A stretch of 9,051 nucleotides of DNA, from positions 1 through 9,051 of the forward strand of contig CAMDKE010000095.1 of the NCBI GenBank assembly GCA_945901215.1, given 5' to 3'. The stretch comes from Comamonas sp. lk. GTDB lineage: Bacteria > Pseudomonadota > Gammaproteobacteria > Burkholderiales > Burkholderiaceae_C. The translations under genes were made by a program, and so were the position numbers. Positions 5,653 to 9,051 of this stretch are shown here, one piece after another (within the stretch, counting starts at the first letter, position 1; each line of letters opens with the position of its first letter). The notes below the pieces were generated by a model. That model was not told where the DNA came from. It worked only from the letters and a program-made list of their open reading frames with translations, and did not search any database.

Positions 5653-6960
5653 ATGCCCTTTGATTCGCACCCCTTTTCGATTTCGCGGCGCAGCCTCTTG
5701 GGCCAGTTGGCACTGGCCGGCAGTGCCTGGGCCGCGCCGGCAGCCTGGGGCCAAAACAGCCGGGCCACCAAGCCTGACGGGCGCCTGGTGCTGGTTTTTT
5801 TGCGCGGCGCCTATGACGGCCTCTCAGCCTTGGTGCCATACACAGACCACCATTACTACCAGTTGCGGCCCAATATTGCCATCCCAGCGCCCGATGGAAG
5901 CGCGCAAACGGCGCTGGCGCTGGACAGCACTTTTGCGCTGCACCCGGCACTATCGCCTCTGCTGCCACTGTGGCAACAGGGTGTGCTGGCGGTACTGCCC
6001 GCTGCGGGGTCGCCCGACCCAACGCGCTCGCACTTTGATGCCCAACACCATTGGGAACTCGGCAGCCCCCGCAAAAGCAGTGCCACCCAGGGTTGGATGA
6101 ACCAATTGGCCAGCCTGAAAGCACCGCGCTCGGACAGCGGCGCAGACAGGCCTGGCGCATTGGGTGTGGGCGAGGCTAACCCCTTCATCCTGGCCGGCCC
6201 GGCGCCGGTGCAGCGGGTACCGCGTGGCCAGGCCGCTACCCAAAAGGGCGCGCTGGGCAACGAGCGCACACGCGACTCCGTGCTCAAGCTGTATGGCGGC
6301 GAAGACAACCTGTCCCAGGCTTTTCGGGCAGGTATCCAAAGCCGGGCACAAACAGCGCAAACCCTGAGCGAAAGCGACATGGGCACCATGGCCACCATGG
6401 CTGGCGACCGCCAGGAAATGGTGGCTGCCAACAACGGCGCGCCCCCCGCGCGTGGTCTGCTGCTCGACGCCCAGTACCTGGGAACGCTGATGCGCCAGAA
6501 CCGCAGATTGCGCCTGGGCTTCCTGTCGGCCGGCGGTTGGGACACGCATGCCAACCAGGGCGCTTCCACCGGCACGCTGGCCAACAACCTGGGCAGCCTG
6601 GCGCAAGCGTTGCTGCAACTGCGGCAGGACTTTTCCCAGCCCCATGACGTAGTGGTGGTGTGCAGCGAATTTGGCCGCACCAGTGCAGAAAACGGCACGC
6701 GTGGCACCGACCACGGCCGCGGCAACGCGCTTTGGCTGATGGGCAACATGGTGCAGGGTGGGCGCTGGCACGGCCAATGGACCGGCCTGGCGCCGGGCGA
6801 TCTGCACGAAGGGCGTGACCTGCCGGTGCACCACGACTTTCGCGGCGTGCTGGCCCAGGTGCTCAAAGCCAGCCAGGGCTTGAACCTGGCAGAACTTGAA
6901 GCCCTGTTCCCCGGCCTGGTTTGGGATCGTGCCTTAGACGAATTGATGAGGACCGCATAA
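5653..6960 (+). CDS. DUF1501 family protein, Tat-exported
   Basis: The 435-residue protein belongs to the DUF1501 family (PF07394), related to the alkaline phosphatase/sulfatase fold but with no established reaction. A Tat signal opens it: SISRRSLLGQLALAGSAW (9-26, arginines 12-13), with cleavage likely near 30-34. Features expected of a metal-binding phosphatase-like fold are visible: VFLRGAYDGLSALVPY (48-63), RSHFDAQHHWE (125-135), GGWDTHANQG (294-303), CSEFGRTSAENG (337-348), GTDHGRGNALWLMG (351-364) and a late VHHDFR (392-397). The usual active-site Ser/Thr nucleophile of true phosphatases is not obvious to me. The gene follows the DUF1800 gene by 12 nt. An alternative GTG start two codons upstream (5647) is less likely on ribosome-site spacing. 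The pair is presumably co-exported and functions in the periplasm. Length and domain layout look complete. Confidence 0.9.
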   Translation: MPFDSHPFSISRRSLLGQLALAGSAWAAPAAWGQNSRATKPDGRLVLVFLRGAYDGLSALVPYTDHHYYQLRPNIAIPAPDGSAQTALALDSTFALHPALSPLLPLWQQGVLAVLPAAGSPDPTRSHFDAQHHWELGSPRKSSATQGWMNQLASLKAPRSDSGADRPGALGVGEANPFILAGPAPVQRVPRGQAATQKGALGNERTRDSVLKLYGGEDNLSQAFRAGIQSRAQTAQTLSESDMGTMATMAGDRQEMVAANNGAPPARGLLLDAQYLGTLMRQNRRLRLGFLSAGGWDTHANQGASTGTLANNLGSLAQALLQLRQDFSQPHDVVVVCSEFGRTSAENGTRGTDHGRGNALWLMGNMVQGGRWHGQWTGLAPGDLHEGRDLPVHHDFRGVLAQVLKASQGLNLAELEALFPGLVWDRALDELMRTA

Positions 6961-7002
6961 AAACACCAACACCTACCAATCCCGCACCCAGCGCTAGCAG
7001 CT

Positions 7003-7006
7003 GGAG
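7003..7006 (+). promoter_or_regulatory. Ribosome binding site supporting a GTG start at 7014
   Basis: GGAG stands 7 nt before the GTG at 7014, good Shine-Dalgarno spacing. The alternative upstream in-frame start, TTG at 6921, has no comparable site, so this element decides the start chosen for the ABC transporter. Confidence 0.5.
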
Positions 7007-7013
7007 CCGCACT

Positions 7014-8768
7014 GTGCGCCAAGTGCGCCGCGTGTGGGAGCTGTCTTGGCCCTACTTTTTCTCAGAAGAAAAGTGGCGCGCCCGCGCGCTGCTGGCGGCC
7101 ATCGTGGCGCTTAACTTGGCGCTGGTCTACATGGCGGTGCTGTTCAACGACTGGAACAAGCTGTTTTACGACTCGCTGCAAGACAAAAACCAGGCGGTTT
7201 TTTGGACGCAGCTGGGGCGCTTTAGCTACCTGGCGTTTGCTTTTATCGTGATTGCGGTCTACAAGTTTTACCTGACGCAACTGCTGGAGATGCGCTGGCG
7301 CAGCTGGATGACGCGCACTACCTTGCAGCGTTGGCTGTCGCACCAGGCCTTTTACCGCATGGAGTTGGGCCGCTTTGGCACCAGCGATCCGGCGCTGGGC
7401 GGCACGCCCGACAACCCGGACCAGCGCATTGCCGAAGACATCAACCAGTTCACCTCGTTGACCTTGGGCTTGAGCATGGGCTTGCTGAACTCGGTGGTGA
7501 CGCTGGCCAGCTTTGTGGGCATTTTGTGGGGCCTCTCGGGCGGTTTTGTGTTCAGTGCGGGAGGCAGCCAATACAACATTCCAGGCTTTATGGTCTGGAT
7601 GGCGCTCTTGTATTGCGCCGCAGGCAGCTGGATCACCCAGCGCATTGGCCGTCCGCAAATTCCGCTGAACTTTGCCCAGCAGCGGGTGGAGGCCGACTTT
7701 CGCCACCACATGATCCGGGTGCGCGAGTACAGCGAATCGATTGCCCTGGACGGCGGCGAAGGCGTGGAGCGCGCGCAGCTCGAAGGGCGCTTTGGCGCGG
7801 TGCTGGACAACTACTTGCGGCTCATCAAGGCGCAAAAGAATTTGATCTGGTTCACCAGCTTTTTTGGCCAGGCGGCGGTGGTGTTTCCCTTTGTGGTGGC
7901 GGCGCCGCGCTTTTTCAGCGGCGCGATTCAGCTCGGTGAGTTGATGCAGATATCGAGCGCCTTTGGCCAGGTGCAAGGGGCCTTGAGCTGGTTTGTGGAT
8001 AGCTACCCGAGCCTGGCGACCTGGCGCGCCACCACCGACCGGCTGACCAGTTTCGAAGCCTCACTGGCGCAGATGCAAGCTCCCGCTGGCCCCGCACCCT
8101 CTGACGCCAGCGCCACAGAGTCCAACACACTGCGCACCCAGAACCTGCAAGTCGCCCTGCCCAATGGCGTGGCGCTGCTGGCGCACACCGCGCTGGTGGC
8201 GCACGCCGGGGAGCGCGTGCTGCTGCAAGGGCCATCGGGTGCGGGCAAGAGCACACTGTTTCGGGCACTGGCAGGCATTTGGCCCTTCGCCAGCGGGCAG
8301 GTAGCGCGCCCGGCGGAGGCGATGTTTATCCCGCAGCGCCCCTACTTCCCCAACGGCCCGCTGCGCGACGCACTGGCCTACCCCGACCTGCCCACGCGCT
8401 ACAGCGAGGCGCAACTGCGCAAGGCCCTGGAGGACGCGCTGCTGCCCGACCTGGCCGACCAGCTAGACCAGTGGAACACCTGGGGCCAAAAACTCTCGGG
8501 TGGTGAGCAGCAACGGCTGGCGCTGGCCCGGGTGTTCTTAAAGCAACCCCAGTGGGTGTTTGCCGACGAGGCCACCAGCGCCCTGGATGCGCCCACGGAG
8601 GCCACGCTCTACCAGCGCTTGGTCGACCTGCTGGCCGCACGGGGCGGCGGGCTGGTGTCGATTGCGCACCGGCCGGGGGTGGCGGCGTTTCATACCAAGG
8701 CTTGGGTGTTGGAGCCTGCGGCTGGCGGCGCGGATGCGCGGTTTGAGGTGGTGGAAAAAGCGCTTTGA
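7014..8768 (+). CDS. ABC transporter, fused permease and ATPase, SbmA/BacA/YddA-like
   Basis: With the GTG start the protein has 584 residues: an N-terminal membrane domain of the ABC_membrane_2 / SbmA-BacA type followed by an ATPase domain. The half-size polypeptide should work as a homodimer in the inner membrane. Family blocks in the permease include WPYFFSEEKWRARALL (12-27), LNLALVYMAVLFNDWNKLFYDSLQDK (34-59), the hydrophobic spans near 71-89, 149-173 and 280-298, and REYSESIALDGGEGVE (237-252). The ATPase is complete: Walker A GPSGAGKST (406-414), Q-loop Q441 in IPQRPYFPNG, signature LSGGEQQR (494-501), Walker B VFADE (515-519) with catalytic E519, and H-loop H552. Related systems import peptides, antimicrobial peptides or cobalamin-like molecules; direction and substrate here are unknown. 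The frame is open upstream to TTG 6921, overlapping DUF1501, which would add 31 residues. Close spacing suggests co-transcription with DUF1800/DUF1501. Confidence 0.9.
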   Translation: MRQVRRVWELSWPYFFSEEKWRARALLAAIVALNLALVYMAVLFNDWNKLFYDSLQDKNQAVFWTQLGRFSYLAFAFIVIAVYKFYLTQLLEMRWRSWMTRTTLQRWLSHQAFYRMELGRFGTSDPALGGTPDNPDQRIAEDINQFTSLTLGLSMGLLNSVVTLASFVGILWGLSGGFVFSAGGSQYNIPGFMVWMALLYCAAGSWITQRIGRPQIPLNFAQQRVEADFRHHMIRVREYSESIALDGGEGVERAQLEGRFGAVLDNYLRLIKAQKNLIWFTSFFGQAAVVFPFVVAAPRFFSGAIQLGELMQISSAFGQVQGALSWFVDSYPSLATWRATTDRLTSFEASLAQMQAPAGPAPSDASATESNTLRTQNLQVALPNGVALLAHTALVAHAGERVLLQGPSGAGKSTLFRALAGIWPFASGQVARPAEAMFIPQRPYFPNGPLRDALAYPDLPTRYSEAQLRKALEDALLPDLADQLDQWNTWGQKLSGGEQQRLALARVFLKQPQWVFADEATSALDAPTEATLYQRLVDLLAARGGGLVSIAHRPGVAAFHTKAWVLEPAAGGADARFEVVEKAL

Positions 8769-8783
8769 TTTTCGCTTTAACTT

Positions 8784-8803
8784 CTATCCCCCCCTATCCC
8801 CCC
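8784..8803. repeat. C-rich tandem repeat, two 10-nt units
   Basis: The decamer CTATCCCCCC occurs twice head to tail (8784-8793 and 8794-8803), 16 nt after the ABC transporter stop. It leads directly into the hairpin at 8806. No function can be read from it. Confidence 0.75.
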
Positions 8804-8805
8804 AG

Positions 8806-8839
8806 CCCCCTTTCCACCCCCACCGGGGCGGAAAGGGGG
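8806..8839 (+). terminator. GC-rich hairpin after the ABC transporter gene
   Basis: CCCCCTTTCC (8806-8815) pairs perfectly with GGAAAGGGGG (8830-8839), with a second inner stem CCCC (8817-8820) / GGGG (8825-8828). It is the first strong structure after the stop codon at 8768, so it probably ends the operon transcript. It lacks an immediate T-run; a T-rich stretch (TTTTGTTTTTT) comes about 13 nt later. Its right arm is also the start of the long inverted repeat 8830-8979. Confidence 0.5.
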
Positions 8840-8979
8840 AGCCAAGTCCACATTTTGTTTTTTCGCTTCGGCTACGGCACCACTGGCCACCGAAGCTGTT
8901 CTCGGCGTTTGCAGGCGCTACGCCAGTAGAAGGCTAGCCGACGCGACGAAATCAAATGTGGCTGTTGGCCCCCCTTTCT
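8830..8979. repeat. Long imperfect inverted repeat, MITE-like
   Basis: The left arm (about 8830-8875) and right arm (about 8931-8979) are imperfect reverse complements. GGAAAGGGGG matches CCCCCTTTC, GCCAA matches TTGGC, CCACATTT (8848-8855) matches AAATGTGG (8954-8961), and CGGCTA (8869-8874) matches TAGCCG (8935-8940), with small gaps. The roughly 55-nt centre carries no gene. Such a structure could be a small non-autonomous mobile repeat, a dispersed intergenic palindrome or a long terminator. No target duplication was identified. Confidence 0.6.
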
Positions 8980-9018
8980 CAACCCAGCGGGTCTTGCTTT
9001 CCCCGCCACACCCCCCAG

Positions 9019-9051
9019 CCCCCTCTCCTCCCCGGCGGGGCTGAGAGGGGG
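9019..9051. repeat. Second GC-rich hairpin at the window edge
   Basis: CCCCCTCTC (9019-9027) pairs with GAGAGGGGG (9043-9051), with an inner CCCC (9030-9033) / GGGG (9037-9040). It repeats the design of the hairpin at 8806-8839. Both begin with the same 14-nt string, CCCCCCAGCCCCCT (8798-8811 and 9011-9024). It may be a terminator for whatever lies to the right, possibly on the opposite strand, and may continue beyond the window. Confidence 0.55.

Noticed and set aside
5856..7022. A 388-codon minus-strand frame opposite the DUF1501 gene
   Set aside because: It is low-complexity, rich in Ser/Arg/Pro, without recognisable motifs, and fully covered by a well-supported gene on the other strand.
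8560..8937. A plus-strand frame running past the end of the ABC transporter gene
   Set aside because: Most of it lies inside the ATPase domain in another frame, and the rest runs through hairpin repeats. The translation is Arg/Pro-rich with no motif.

Overview
The window is high-GC bacterial chromosome. Codon use, gene content and short intergenic repeats suggest a betaproteobacterium of the Comamonadaceae (Rhodoferax/Polaromonas/Acidovorax-like); this is inferred from pattern recognition, with no database search. No rRNA, tRNA, CRISPR array or complete insertion sequence was seen.

Left part (1-1316): a strong hairpin terminator (36-68) closes something to the left of the window. An accessory patch follows, all on the minus strand. 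Its core is a BrnT/BrnA-type type II toxin-antitoxin pair: antitoxin brnA at 333-641 and toxin brnT at 607-870. The pair sits between two copies of the 3' end of one osmC/yhfA-like gene. The intact osmC gene is at 867-1316, and a displaced C-terminal fragment of about 33 codons is at 176-274. The two copies lie exactly 700 bp apart, and by hand count 85 of 93 aligned bases match. The toxin reading frame runs straight into the osmC 3' end, with no ATG, GTG or TTG start. The first 10 or so residues usual for BrnT are missing, so the toxin is probably dead and the antitoxin an orphan, possibly transcribed from the osmC promoter.

Middle part (1401-3980): a divergent plus-strand pair, biosynthetic threonine dehydratase (ilvA) and, 6 nt later, a cytosolic 5'-nucleotidase of the cN-I-like family. 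Both are core metabolic genes. The 103-nt gap after them holds a short AT-centred inverted repeat.

Right part (4084-8768): a probable three-gene operon. It holds a Tat-exported DUF1800 protein, a Tat-exported DUF1501 protein 12 nt later, and an SbmA/BacA/YddA-like fused permease-ATPase ABC transporter. DUF1800/DUF1501 pairs are widespread but have no established function. The adjacent transporter suggests, without proving, a shared envelope role.

Tail (8769-9051): no gene. It holds a C-rich tandem repeat, two GC-rich hairpins and an imperfect inverted repeat of about 150 bp, whose left arm overlaps the first hairpin, so the two structures exclude each other.
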